A stretch of DNA of 29,046 nt, from positions 1 to 29,046 of the forward strand of contig JBBRWA010000033.1 in NCBI GenBank assembly GCA_038246345.1. The letters are read 5' to 3'. Below are positions 7,487 through 16,455 of this stretch, in pieces. The translations under genes were made by a program, and so were the position numbers. The stretch comes from M3007 sp038246345. GTDB taxonomy: Bacteria; Bacteroidota; Bacteroidia; Chitinophagales; Saprospiraceae. The notes beneath the pieces were generated by a model. The model did no database searches, was not told the DNA's origin, and was given only the letters and a program-made list of their open reading frames with translations. The first letter of the stretch is position 1, and each line of letters starts with the position of its first letter.

Positions 7487-8647
7487 ATGGGGGCTCTTTT
7501 TTCAGAAGATTTTTTTTTGCAGGCATTATGGTGGCTTTTTGTGGTGGTAACGCTGCTGCAAATGCTGTTTGTGGGGCTGGTGCTTGTTTTTTTTAAAGGT
7601 CAAAAATCACGCACAGTAGCGTCAGATATGCCAGGTTTGGGCGCAGAACCAGGCGTATCCGTCCTAATTTGCGCCAGAAACGAAGCGCTGAACCTTCAAA
7701 ACAATTTGCCCGAAATACTCCAGCAAGCATGTGCAGCCGATTGGGAGTTGATTGTGGTGGACGATGCTTCAACGGATGAAACCAATAATGTTCTGCTTGA
7801 TTTTCAGCGTCAATACCCTCGTTTGCGTATCCTGAATATTCCACAAAAAACATCTCCTGGTAAGAAACAAGCCCTGAGCACAGGTATCAAAGCAGCAAAA
7901 TTTGATCTTATCCTGCTAACAGATGCAGATTGTGCCCCAGCGACCAAACATTGGCTCCAACACATGACGGCACCACTGGCTGCCAATCCAAAAACTGAAA
8001 TTGTGCTCGGTTACGGCCCCATGAAAAAATCACAGAAGGGCAATTTTTTAGAAAAATGGACCCGTTTTGAGACCGCTTTTACCGCCATGCAGTATGGCAC
8101 GTTTGCCAACCTTGGAGTTCCTTACATGGGGGTAGGGCGCAATCTGGCTTTCAGGAAAGTTGTTTTTGAACGCATTGGCGGGTTCAAAAGTCACCAACAC
8201 ATTGCTTCCGGCGACGACGATTTACTGGTCAATGCCGCTGCTACAAGGGGAAATACGGTCTGCTGTCTCCACCCAGATTCATTTGTTTATTCCAACAGTA
8301 AACAAACCTGGCATGCCTGGCTTCGGCAAAAAAGAAGACATATTTCGGCAAGTCCGGCGTATAAATGGCGGGATAAACTGATGTTGAGTTTGTTAAGTTT
8401 GTCGCATAGCCTACATTTTTTTCTGCTTTTCCTACTGCTGCTGTTTGGATTCGAAAGAGAATCAGCTTTATATTTGTGGCTGTCGCGCTGCTTGTTACTT
8501 TATATTATGTACAGGAAGGTTTTTTCAAAACTGCGCGAAACTGATCTGTTGTCCCTTTTTCCGATTTACGACGCACTGCTTGCAGTGTACTATGGAGCAT
8601 TAATCCCCAGTTTTTTAATCGTTAAAAAGGCATTTTCATGGAATTAA
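7487..8647 (+). CDS. Membrane glycosyltransferase, family 2
   Basis: This 386-aa inner-membrane GT-A glycosyltransferase resembles poly-hexosamine or polysaccharide synthases. It has an N-terminal membrane helix (about residues 11-36), the nucleotide-sugar fold with SVLICARNE and LIVVDDAS, a DxD-type TDADC at about 145-149, the acidic motif SGDDDLLV, and a QKRRH motif equivalent to the Q/RxxRW of processive enzymes. Two or three hydrophobic C-terminal helices follow. The frame is open much further upstream, but that is the reverse of cmk; ATG 7487 follows a TACTTTTA box at 7471-7478. The stop overlaps the start of the sigma-factor relic by 10 nt, implying they were once one operon. Confidence 0.85.
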   Translation: MGALFSEDFFLQALWWLFVVVTLLQMLFVGLVLVFFKGQKSRTVASDMPGLGAEPGVSVLICARNEALNLQNNLPEILQQACAADWELIVVDDASTDETNNVLLDFQRQYPRLRILNIPQKTSPGKKQALSTGIKAAKFDLILLTDADCAPATKHWLQHMTAPLAANPKTEIVLGYGPMKKSQKGNFLEKWTRFETAFTAMQYGTFANLGVPYMGVGRNLAFRKVVFERIGGFKSHQHIASGDDDLLVNAAATRGNTVCCLHPDSFVYSNSKQTWHAWLRQKRRHISASPAYKWRDKLMLSLLSLSHSLHFFLLFLLLLFGFERESALYLWLSRCLLLYIMYRKVFSKLRETDLLSLFPIYDALLAVYYGALIPSFLIVKKAFSWN

Positions 8648-8760
8648 CCAAAACACCTTACCAGGATATGAACCTGCGTGCGCGCGATGACCATTCTTTG
8701 GTCTAAATGGCCGTATGTGGTAACAATGCTGCGTTTAGCATTCTTTTTGATCGCTATCGT
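8638..8760 (+). pseudogene. ECF sigma factor remnant (N-terminal region 2)
   Basis: The ATG at 8638 overlaps the glycosyltransferase stop and reads MELTKTPYQDMNLRARDDHSLV, then an in-frame TAA (8704-8706). The same frame continues with AVCGNNAAFSILFDRYR, a good match to sigma-70 region 2.1 (the L-V-x-A-x-x-G-N-x-x-A-F-x-x-L-F-x-R-Y-R pattern). After 8760 the frame enters the TGAAACC repeat and stops. The gene is thus dead twice: by a nonsense codon (probably CAA to TAA) and by loss of everything downstream of region 2.1. Too short to be functional. Confidence 0.75.
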
Positions 8761-8766
8761 TCACCC

Positions 8767-8806
8767 CGTAAACCTGAAACCTGAAACCCTTGAAACCTGA
8801 AACCCT
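8767..8806. repeat. Half copy of the TGAAACC palindromic element
   Basis: CGTAAACC is followed by four TGAAACC units (8775, 8782, 8791, 8798). This equals the right arm of the full elements at 11139 and 12902, without the left arm. It joins the broken sigma gene to the stop codon of moeA. Confidence 0.88.
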
Positions 8807-9998
8807 ATTTTAAGTGTATACGGAAAACAGCTCCTGCCTTAAACTCCGTTTGTCCAGCGGGCAATTCCATAAACCCATCTGCTTCCAGTAAGCTGGCGTA
8901 GTCGCCAGAGCCTTTGTTTTGGACCGGGGTTGCGTGTAAAACAGCGTTTTCATCTTGCCACAACTTTACTTGCATGAAATACTGGAGCGGTGATTCAAAT
9001 CGAAAATCGCTGTCTAAAACGGCATAAGCAGGGGGCTTGACTGGGTATCCCAGCGCATTTTCCAGCCACGGTATTACGTAACGGATGAGGCAGAGGTAGG
9101 TGGATACCGGATTGCCGGGCAAGGCGAAAACCACACCTTGGGTACCAAAAGTGCCAAACCAAAAGGGTTTTCCCGGCTTTTGCTGCACTTTGTGGAATTG
9201 CTTTTCCACGCCGATGGACTCCAGCGCCTGTGGGATGTAATCAAATTTGCCCATCGAGATGCCGCCGCTGAGGATAAGCACGTCGAAATCGGCCGTTGCC
9301 TGTTGGAGCGCTTGGGTCACCAGTTCCAAGTTGTCGGTCACATGCAGCATGGTGGCATCTAAGCCGTATTGTTGCAGTGTAGCTTTGATGGTGTAGTTGT
9401 TGGAGCGCCGTATTTGGTAGGGTAGGGGTGTTTCGTTAATTTCTACCAGTTCATTGCCCGAAGAAAAAATGACGACCTTGGGCGCTTTGTTGACCAGCAA
9501 ATGGGTTTTTCCACACGAAGCGGCTACACTAATTTCAATTGGGCCAATTAATTTCCCCGGCTGTATCAGCACGCTTCCTTGCTGATGGTCACTGCCTTGA
9601 ACGTGGATGTTTTGGCCTTTTTTTACGGTGTCATGTATTATCTGACTTACCCCGCCCTGGATTTCCAGATGCTCGTAGGGGATAACAGTATCTGAACTTG
9701 GGGGAAGTACGGCACCCGTCATGATTTCAAAACAAGTGTCGATCAACAAGGCTTCCGGGCCTGGCTCACCCGCTGCGACAACCCCGGCGATGGAAAATGC
9801 TTTTTGCCCCCTTTCGAAATCCTCAAAACGAATGGCGATGCCGTCCATGGCTACGCGGTTGAATGGTGGCAAGTCGCGATCAGCCTGAATTTTCTCGGCC
9901 AATACATGGCCATTTGCCTGTAACAATGGCAGGGATATGGTGCCGTATTGCCGTTGGCAGGTGCGGATGATTTGGTCGGCTTGTTCAACACTTATCAT
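8805..9998 (-). CDS. moeA: Molybdopterin molybdenumtransferase MoeA
   Basis: It inserts molybdate into adenylylated molybdopterin in the last step of molybdenum cofactor synthesis. At 397 aa it is normal in length. Family motifs seen are PPFNRVAMDG near the N-terminus, AAGEPGP, IMTGAVLP, the MoCF-domain signatures FSSGNELVE and LSGGISMGKFDYI, and ALPGNPVS. ATG 9998 (MISVEQADQII) was chosen; the longer frame adds 30 hydrophobic residues read from the GGCAA-rich spacer. The TAG stop abuts the heptamer element. moaA lies upstream on the same strand. Confidence 0.96.
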   Translation of the reverse strand: MISVEQADQIIRTCQRQYGTISLPLLQANGHVLAEKIQADRDLPPFNRVAMDGIAIRFEDFERGQKAFSIAGVVAAGEPGPEALLIDTCFEIMTGAVLPPSSDTVIPYEHLEIQGGVSQIIHDTVKKGQNIHVQGSDHQQGSVLIQPGKLIGPIEISVAASCGKTHLLVNKAPKVVIFSSGNELVEINETPLPYQIRRSNNYTIKATLQQYGLDATMLHVTDNLELVTQALQQATADFDVLILSGGISMGKFDYIPQALESIGVEKQFHKVQQKPGKPFWFGTFGTQGVVFALPGNPVSTYLCLIRYVIPWLENALGYPVKPPAYAVLDSDFRFESPLQYFMQVKLWQDENAVLHATPVQNKGSGDYASLLEADGFMELPAGQTEFKAGAVFRIHLK

Positions 9999-10015
9999 AA
10001 ACAGGGAATTAAAGT

Positions 10016-10135
10016 GCAAGTTGTCAAATGGCAAGGGGCAAAAAGGCAAGTAGGCAAGTTGGCAAAAAAACAAAAAAGCAAAGGGCAAAAAGGCAATGTC
10101 GTTGCCAATGTCAAAATCGATAAGTCAACGATTTT
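10016..10135. repeat. Degenerate GGCAA-rich repeats and small dyads between moeA and moaA
   Basis: The spacer contains many near repeats of GGCAAG/AAAGGCAA at about 8-nt spacing, then two short inverted repeats: GGCAA/TTGCC (10092-10106) and AAAATCG/CGATTTT with a 9-nt loop (10113-10135). The second dyad follows the moaA stop and could attenuate read-through into moeA. Confidence 0.5.
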
Positions 10136-10148
10136 AGGTAAAGCGGCG

Positions 10149-11135
<987 letters not shown>

Positions 11136-11138
11136 ACT

Positions 11139-11260
11139 TTCAAGGTTTCGGGTTTCAGGTTTCAAGGTTTCAGGTTTACGCGATTTGTTGTCAAATTTGA
11201 AACACTTTTTCAAAGCAACCACAGATCGCGTAAACCTGAAACCTGAAACCCTGAAACCTT
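11139..11260. repeat. MITE-like palindromic element, copy between cyclase and moaA
   Basis: The left arm is GGTTTCA-type heptamers (11144-11178) running into TTTACGCGAT. The centre is about 45 bp, and the right arm is ATCGCGTAAACC followed by three TGAAACC units (11225-11258). The centre is itself dyadic (TTTGAAA / TTTCAAA). It shares the core and orientation with the copy at 12902-13033. The right arm plus the following TTTTTT could form a hairpin between the genes. Confidence 0.88.
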
Positions 11261-11262
11261 TT

Positions 11263-12879
11263 TTATTTGATCCCAGTGACATAATACATATCCATGAAAC
11301 CTTTGTTCTTCGCGGCAATTTTTCCGCGGGGTTCCCATTCAAATTCATATTTGGTAAGCCAATAGGCATCTTCGCTGACGTTGACATGGCCGATCTCACA
11401 GGCTTCTTCCATCCTTGCTGCGGTATTTACAGTATCGCCCCAGATATCGTATGCAAATTTTTTCGCGCCAACCACGCCTGCCACTACCGGGCCGATATGG
11501 ATGCCGACCCGTGCTTCAAAAAACGGCAGTGCTTGTCCCAATCGTTGCGCTTTCAAGCCAAGTAAGAAGTCTTGAATTTCCAAGGCGGCTTTTACCATGT
11601 CTGAAGGGCTTGCGTTCATGTCAGAAAGGCCTGAAGCACAGATATAGGCATCGCCCACAGTTTTTATTTTTTCAATTTTATAATTGCTTATGATGCGGTC
11701 AAAATTGGAGAAGCAGAGGTCGAGTTCTTCCACAAGTTGCTCCGGGCTTAGTTTCTCAGCGATGTGCGTGAAGCCGCTAAAATCGACAAACATCACCGTC
11801 GCTTGATCGTATTTTCTGGCGGCAACCTTATTACGAGTTTTTAGCTCTTCGGCAATAGCCGGAGGTAATATATTGAGCAACAGCGTGTTGCTTCTTAATT
11901 GCTCGGCTTCTATCAACCTGTTTTTGTTGGTTAATTGATTGGCGGTGCGTTTTTTGGCCAGGAAACGGATGTAGAATAAAATGGCCAGTAATACCACGAA
12001 GCAAACAATGAGCAACAATATTTTGCGCTGCGTGTCTCCTTTTTCCTGGGCGAGTTCCAATTCTGCAGCACGGCGTTTTTGGCTTTGGATCTCCCGCTCC
12101 TGCTGTGCCCGCACGATGGAGTCGATCATTTGCCCTTGTGTCAGATTTTTAAGCATAAGCGAATTGGTTCGGGAAATGGAGTCTACCCGCAATTTCTCTT
12201 TCGATATTTGGGTAAGCGCCATATCTTTCACACTGAGTTCGCTCTGGGTTTTGTCCTGTACGTCTTTGAGCTGACTTTGGTAGGTGTTTTCCAGCAATTG
12301 GCTCTGTCCGGTGGCCTGCGCCAGTTGCTCCCGCAAAGCGCGGTTGTCGGACGCTGCTGCGGCGAGCTGGTTTTCCAGTTTTCGTTGTGCTTCACCGCCG
12401 CTTCTGGCACCGGGGCCACTGTTGTCACTCAAGTATCGAACGGTTTCAGTGCTCCATTTCAAGGCTTCTTTGTAATCGTTTTGCTTGAGCGCAATGTCCT
12501 GCAATTTGTTCATGGAATTGATCGCCACGTCGCGAAACCCATAATTGCGGGCTGTATTCCATGCCCGATTGTACCGACCGGCTGCGCCTCCGTAGTCCCG
12601 AAGCCGGTAGGCAGCTTCACCTGATAAATATGAAGCATCGGTTTCTTTGCGCTTATCGCCGATTTCGGTTGCCAACTGACTTGCTACGACGGCAAATTCA
12701 AGGGCTTTTTTCGGATTGGAACCAACAGATTTTTCTGCAATCTGGTAAGCCAGATCCATTTTTTCATTCTTTGAGTTGGATTTTTTGTACTTGTTTTCCA
12801 ACTCATAGACGCTTTGAGCAGACAATACATTAAGCCCCAAGAAAACCAGGCACAGGACAAAGGCGGATGAATATTTCAT
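11263..12879 (-). CDS. TPR-containing membrane adenylate cyclase (class III)
   Basis: A 538-aa protein predicted to make a cyclic nucleotide from NTP. It has a signal peptide (residues 1-21, ending LSAQ), an extracytoplasmic TPR-like helical region (about 40-155), a long coiled coil (about 165-280), one membrane helix (287-306), and a cytoplasmic class III catalytic domain. Metal-binding aspartates are Asp366 (FVDFSGFT) and Asp410 (TVGDAY). The base-reading pair is Lys406 and Asp478 (AYDIWG), the adenine-selective combination, and Asn485/Arg489 are the transition-state residues. All key residues are present. The layout suggests a sensor that reads an envelope signal. MITE-like elements flank the gene on both sides. 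Confidence 0.92.
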   Translation of the reverse strand: MKYSSAFVLCLVFLGLNVLSAQSVYELENKYKKSNSKNEKMDLAYQIAEKSVGSNPKKALEFAVVASQLATEIGDKRKETDASYLSGEAAYRLRDYGGAAGRYNRAWNTARNYGFRDVAINSMNKLQDIALKQNDYKEALKWSTETVRYLSDNSGPGARSGGEAQRKLENQLAAAASDNRALREQLAQATGQSQLLENTYQSQLKDVQDKTQSELSVKDMALTQISKEKLRVDSISRTNSLMLKNLTQGQMIDSIVRAQQEREIQSQKRRAAELELAQEKGDTQRKILLLIVCFVVLLAILFYIRFLAKKRTANQLTNKNRLIEAEQLRSNTLLLNILPPAIAEELKTRNKVAARKYDQATVMFVDFSGFTHIAEKLSPEQLVEELDLCFSNFDRIISNYKIEKIKTVGDAYICASGLSDMNASPSDMVKAALEIQDFLLGLKAQRLGQALPFFEARVGIHIGPVVAGVVGAKKFAYDIWGDTVNTAARMEEACEIGHVNVSEDAYWLTKYEFEWEPRGKIAAKNKGFMDMYYVTGIK

Positions 12880-12901
12880 TGACGAATAAAAATTTAAAAT
12901 G

Positions 12902-13033
12902 GTTGTCAGGGTTTCAGGTTTCAGGTTTCAAGGTTTCCGGTTTACGCGATTGGTTCTTATCCTTGAAACACCATTTCAAAATTAACAACAGACCGCGTAA
13001 ACCTGAAACCTTGAAACCTGAAACCCTGACAAC
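12902..13033. repeat. MITE-like palindromic element with perfect terminal inverted repeats
   Basis: A 132-bp element whose ends are perfect inverted repeats of 22 bp (GTTGTCAGGGTTTCAGG... at the left and its complement at the right). Inside are more GGTTTCA heptamers and then TTTACGCG / CGCGTAAA. The left arm has one heptamer more than the right. The core shares TTGAAACAC and ACAGAnCGCGTAAACC with the copy at 11139. It encodes no protein. Confidence 0.92.
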
Positions 13034-13106
13034 GGCAAATGTCGAAGATTTCAGGCATGTTTTCAGCACAAATACCAAATGAAGCAGCAGCCCTGCGAAA
13101 AACAGC

Positions 13107-13114
13107 TACTTTTG
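13107..13114 (+). promoter_or_regulatory. -7 promoter box of the DUF1015 gene
   Basis: TACTTTTG matches TAnnTTTG. It would start transcription close to 13121, which favours ATG 13137 over ATG 13125 as the translation start. Confidence 0.5.
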
Positions 13115-13136
13115 CCGCTCATTGATGCCCTCCACC

Positions 13137-14264
13137 ATGCAAATAAAACCACTCACAGCACTTTATCCTAAAGTAAACCTCATTGGCTCCCCGGACGCGT
13201 TTTGCAGTAATGCCAAACATGATTTCAAAAAAAATCTCGAAGCGGGACAATTCAATCAAACGAAAGAAGATGGCTTTTTTGTGTACCAAATTGAAAGTGG
13301 TTTGCACAAACACATTGGTTTGGTGGGCCTCAACAAAGTAGAAGATTTTCTCCAAGGCCATATTAAAAAGCACGAAGAGACCTTGAGCGAGCATGAATTG
13401 AAGCACAAAGAGCTGTTTTTGAATTGGAAAGCCATCCTAAAGCCTATCCTCGTCATGCATACGCCTGTACCGGAACTGTTACACTGGCTCAACAGTTTTG
13501 CCCAAAGCCATATCCCAATAATGACGGTGCGCATAAAAAAGGAGGAAACGACGCACCGGTTTTGGTCGGTGACGAACCCCAATGACATCGTGTACTTACA
13601 AAAGCTTTTTGCCCGTGAAGTGACGGATACTTACATCGCCGACGGTCATCACCGCACCACAACAACGGCTTTGTTGCACCAATCGCCGGAAATAGACACC
13701 ACGGATTTGGATATGGCCCATTTGTTTTGCGCCTGGTTTGGGGCCGACCAACTGGACATCCTGGACTATAACAGGGTGGTAGAAGGCGTGAAAAAGATTG
13801 GTGCCGGCCGCTTGGTAGCACAATTAGCACAAATCTTCGACATTGCGTTGCTGGATAAACCGCGTAAACCTTCAGCGAAACATGAGGTTGTCATGTTTCT
13901 GCACAAACAATGGTATGCGTTGCGCTGGCGGGATTATGTACTGCAAACGGCTCCCAATGGGAATGAAACACTGGATACCGCTTTGCTCAATGACCTGGTC
14001 ATCAACCAGCTATTTGGCATCATCGATGTGCGTACTGATACCCGTATCAGCTATGTTGAAGGTAGCAAAGGCATGGAAGGACTGCAAAAAACGACCAATA
14101 AGAAGATAGAAGACCGCGTTGGCTTTGCTTTTTACCCGGTAGCTGCTGAAGATCTGATGCGCATGGCCGATGCCGGGGAAAGCCTGCCGCCGAAAAGCAC
14201 GTACTTTGAACCAAGGCTTAAAAGTAGCCTGCTGGTGCGGCAGTTGGAATTGAAAACGTTTTAA
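13137..14264 (+). CDS. DUF1015 family protein
   Basis: A 375-aa cytoplasmic protein of unknown biochemical role. Family marks are the N-terminal IKPLTALYP, the histidine motif YIADGHHRTTTT near residue 170, and the C-terminal PPKSTYFEPRLKSSLLV. Three starts are possible in frame (TTG 13122, ATG 13125, ATG 13137); the last matches the usual family N-terminus and sits 22 nt after the promoter box. In other genomes DUF1015 genes often lie near serine or phosphoglycerate metabolism genes; no such neighbour is visible here. A 13-nt match to the palindromic element core (ACCGCGTAAACCT) at about 13858 may be chance. Confidence 0.92.
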   Translation: MQIKPLTALYPKVNLIGSPDAFCSNAKHDFKKNLEAGQFNQTKEDGFFVYQIESGLHKHIGLVGLNKVEDFLQGHIKKHEETLSEHELKHKELFLNWKAILKPILVMHTPVPELLHWLNSFAQSHIPIMTVRIKKEETTHRFWSVTNPNDIVYLQKLFAREVTDTYIADGHHRTTTTALLHQSPEIDTTDLDMAHLFCAWFGADQLDILDYNRVVEGVKKIGAGRLVAQLAQIFDIALLDKPRKPSAKHEVVMFLHKQWYALRWRDYVLQTAPNGNETLDTALLNDLVINQLFGIIDVRTDTRISYVEGSKGMEGLQKTTNKKIEDRVGFAFYPVAAEDLMRMADAGESLPPKSTYFEPRLKSSLLVRQLELKTF

Positions 14265-14290
14265 TAATGGCACCGCCGCGCGGTTTATTA
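14262..14290 (+). terminator. Possible hairpin terminator after the DUF1015 gene
   Basis: TAATAA and TTATTA flank an ACCG/CGGT inner stem directly after the stop codon, giving a bulged hairpin ending in a short A/T run. It is weak compared with the hairpin at 15449. Confidence 0.35.
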
Positions 14291-14343
14291 TCACAATTCA
14301 GGTTATTCATAGCGAAGTGCGATCCAAAGCCCGCGGTAATTTT

Positions 14344-15411
14344 ATGATAGAGCTTCACCCTATAGCTGAAAATTTTTTCAATATGGAGCGCTGGATCGGT
14401 GCCGAGCCGATTGGCGCAGGTAACATAAACGACACTTATCGCATTGATTTTGAACAAGATGGCCATGTGAAATCATACTTGCTGCAACGGCTGAATCACC
14501 AGATTTTTCTAGATCCCGATGCGGTGATGCGCAATATCTGCCGGGTGACCGAGCACCTGAAAAATAGCAGTTTCCAATATCTGTCACCAGCGCCAATTCC
14601 GACCTTGAGTGGACGGTTTTTGCACCTGGATGAAGCAGGGAACTACTGGCGCAGCTTTCCTTTTTTACCCGATACTTATGCCCCGGAAGGTAAAACGAAT
14701 GTCGCCACAGCTTTGGAGGCCGCCAAGGCTTACGGCGCTTTTGCGCGGGCTTTGCGCGATTTTCCCGCACAGGAACTGGCGGAAACCATCCCCGGATTTC
14801 ACGATACGGATCGGCGTTGGGACACCTTTTTGAAAGTAATTGATACCGATCCAGCCAATCGTGTCGCAGGTGCTGGTGCTGAAATTGAAGCAATGTTTCA
14901 GGCAAAACCTGTATTTGATACCATCAGCCGCCTGAAAAAAACGGGGGCGCTGCCCTTGCGCGTGACGCACAACGATACCAAAGCGGGCAATGTGCTGTTT
15001 GACGCAAACGCCCACAAAGCGGTGGCAGTCATTGACTTGGATACCGTTATGCCCGGCACCATACTCTCCGATTTTGGTGACATGGTGCGCACTTTTGTCC
15101 CGGACAAATCTGAGGACGAACCTACACAAGTGAGCCTCCGCACGGACATGTTGGCCGCGCTCCAGGACGGTTTTTTATCCGAAACCGCAGATTTTTTGAT
15201 GGATGCTGAAAAGGAAAACCTGCTACTCGGAGGTGCCTGGATCACAGGCGAGCAAGCCTTGCGGTTTTTGACCGATTGGCTGGCGGGCGATGTGTATTAT
15301 AAGATACAGTACCCGGAGCATAATTTGGTGAGGGCTAGGAATCAGGTGTTGGTGTTTCAAGCGCTTAGCAGCATGAAGCCTACTTATAAGCCATGGGACA
15401 CCGGGTGTTGA
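14344..15411 (+). CDS. Phosphotransferase, NahK-like N-acetylhexosamine kinase family
   Basis: A 355-aa aminoglycoside-phosphotransferase-fold kinase. The nucleotide loop is GAGNINDTYRI near the N-terminus, the catalytic loop THNDTKAGNVLFD is near residue 210, and the metal-binding segment is VIDLDTVMPGTILSDFGDMVR. This D-x-D-T-V-M-P-G pattern is typical of N-acetylhexosamine 1-kinases and their Bacteroidota relatives (sometimes annotated as mucin desulfatase) rather than of antibiotic kinases. It would phosphorylate an amino sugar for salvage. ATG 14344 gives the usual length; the longer frame opens with GTG. The exact sugar is not predictable from this sequence. Confidence 0.82.
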   Translation: MIELHPIAENFFNMERWIGAEPIGAGNINDTYRIDFEQDGHVKSYLLQRLNHQIFLDPDAVMRNICRVTEHLKNSSFQYLSPAPIPTLSGRFLHLDEAGNYWRSFPFLPDTYAPEGKTNVATALEAAKAYGAFARALRDFPAQELAETIPGFHDTDRRWDTFLKVIDTDPANRVAGAGAEIEAMFQAKPVFDTISRLKKTGALPLRVTHNDTKAGNVLFDANAHKAVAVIDLDTVMPGTILSDFGDMVRTFVPDKSEDEPTQVSLRTDMLAALQDGFLSETADFLMDAEKENLLLGGAWITGEQALRFLTDWLAGDVYYKIQYPEHNLVRARNQVLVFQALSSMKPTYKPWDTGC

Positions 15412-15448
15412 ACAATTTAGCCAAATTTTATTTCGAATTTCTTGGCCA

Positions 15449-15481
15449 AGACCTTCCAGGTTTTTAAAACCTGGAAGGTCT
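15449..15481. terminator. Bidirectional terminator between convergent genes
   Basis: A perfect 16-bp inverted repeat (AGACCTTCCAGGTTTT / AAAACCTGGAAGGTCT) with a 1-nt loop sits between the convergent kinase and exported-protein genes. The T-rich inner stem provides a U-tract on either strand. Confidence 0.8.
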
Positions 15482-15627
15482 AACGCTCGAATAGAATTAA
15501 ATTTTGTTGACTATCCCGGCTCCAACCCTTCTGACACAGCCCCTTTTCTCCCTGCTTAATCCAACGAGAATTCGGCACCAAGAATTCAATTACTGCTAAG
15601 CATACTTATGAGACATTCGCGTTAACG

Positions 15628-16167
15628 TCATTGCCGCGCTTTCAACTCCGCCAGCGCCGCCTCCATGATCTTCAAAATATCATCCAGCTTGGCAAAATCC
15701 TTCGCGGCATCCTCCGGCTTTGAAGGATCGAAGGCGTGGCGATCGAACGCTGCCAGGGTATAAGTCATGGCTTCGAATCGGATTTCGTCGGGTGTGGTAG
15801 CATCGGCGAGCGGGTCGCGGCGGGGGGCTTCTTCGGGTGTCGCGGCTTGGTTTATTTGGCCGCTGCTGGCCAATTTTCGACGCGCTGCTTGCGCGGCGTG
15901 CGTAGCCAGTTTCAGGTCTAGTTGATTGATTTCATTGCGCAAGCTCATCAAAACAGCAGATTCGTACACGGCTATTTTACCGTTGTCTTTAGCCGCAAAA
16001 GCTGTTTTGAGGTTGGCGAGCTGCTGGGCATAGTATTGTACCTCAACGGATTCTTGTTGAAGTTGTGCCTCTTGGGGTGAAATGGCGATCCGGTTTGGAT
16101 GCTCTTGAGCCGTTAAAGCGTTGGAAAACAGGCAAATAAAGAAGAGGAGAACAAGGTTGCGTATCAT
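15628..16167 (-). CDS. Small exported protein of unknown function
   Basis: 179 aa with a clear signal peptide (MIRNLVLLFFICLFSNALTAQ, cleavage after the Ala of LTA). The mature part is helical and charged. It has a heptad-like stretch (about residues 35-100, EAQLQQESVEVQYYAQQL onward), then a proline- and acid-rich linker (PEEAPRRDPLADATTPDE), and a C-terminal helix (FAKLDDILKIMEAALAEL). It probably works in the periplasm or attached to the envelope. ATG 16167 was chosen because the 27 extra codons of the longer frame precede the signal peptide. The bidirectional hairpin at 15449 lies downstream. Confidence 0.75.
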   Translation of the reverse strand: MIRNLVLLFFICLFSNALTAQEHPNRIAISPQEAQLQQESVEVQYYAQQLANLKTAFAAKDNGKIAVYESAVLMSLRNEINQLDLKLATHAAQAARRKLASSGQINQAATPEEAPRRDPLADATTPDEIRFEAMTYTLAAFDRHAFDPSKPEDAAKDFAKLDDILKIMEAALAELKARQ

Positions 16168-16289
16168 CGGAGGTTGAGTTATTATGAAAGAATTGATAGG
16201 CAAACGTACGGAATAGTGGTGGAATTGTGATTTATTTGCCGCAAACATGATTCATCGCAAAGAGCATCCGGGATTTCGAGGTTGAAAGA

Positions 16290-16415
16290 CTACGCGCTAC
16301 GCAATATCTTCTCCATCGTCCAGCCTTTCTTCTCGACTTTTGCTAGATAATGTGGATAAACAGAGGCGAATGTCAGTGCTGCAATTCGCTGATTGTGCGT
16401 GTCGAAATTATTCAT
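16290..16415 (-). pseudogene. DUF2200 family protein, N-terminal fragment
   Basis: An ATG at 16415 opens 41 codons with RIAALTFASVYPHYLAKVEKKGWT, the hallmark start of DUF2200 proteins (HRIYTMTFASVYPHY pattern), which are normally about 110 aa. Similarity ends after EKI and the frame stops at TAG 16290-16292, so about two thirds of the gene are missing. Confidence 0.75.
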
Positions 16416-16455
16416 ACTTCAATTGTTTGCGCTAATTTTTGTGTATTATCTTCTT

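Noticed and set aside
11136..11399. 88-codon N-terminal extension of MoaA
   Set aside because: The extra residues are the translation of the palindromic element and of the cyclase 3' end; MoaA starts at ATG 11135.
13857..13870. Relic of the heptamer palindrome inside the DUF1015 gene
   Set aside because: A 13-nt match (ACCGCGTAAACCT) without heptamers or the opposite arm is too short to separate from chance.
15568..15588. GAATTCGGCACCAAGAATTC resembles a cloning adaptor
   Set aside because: It differs from the common GAATTCGGCACGAG adaptor and sits in continuous intergenic sequence; probably coincidence.
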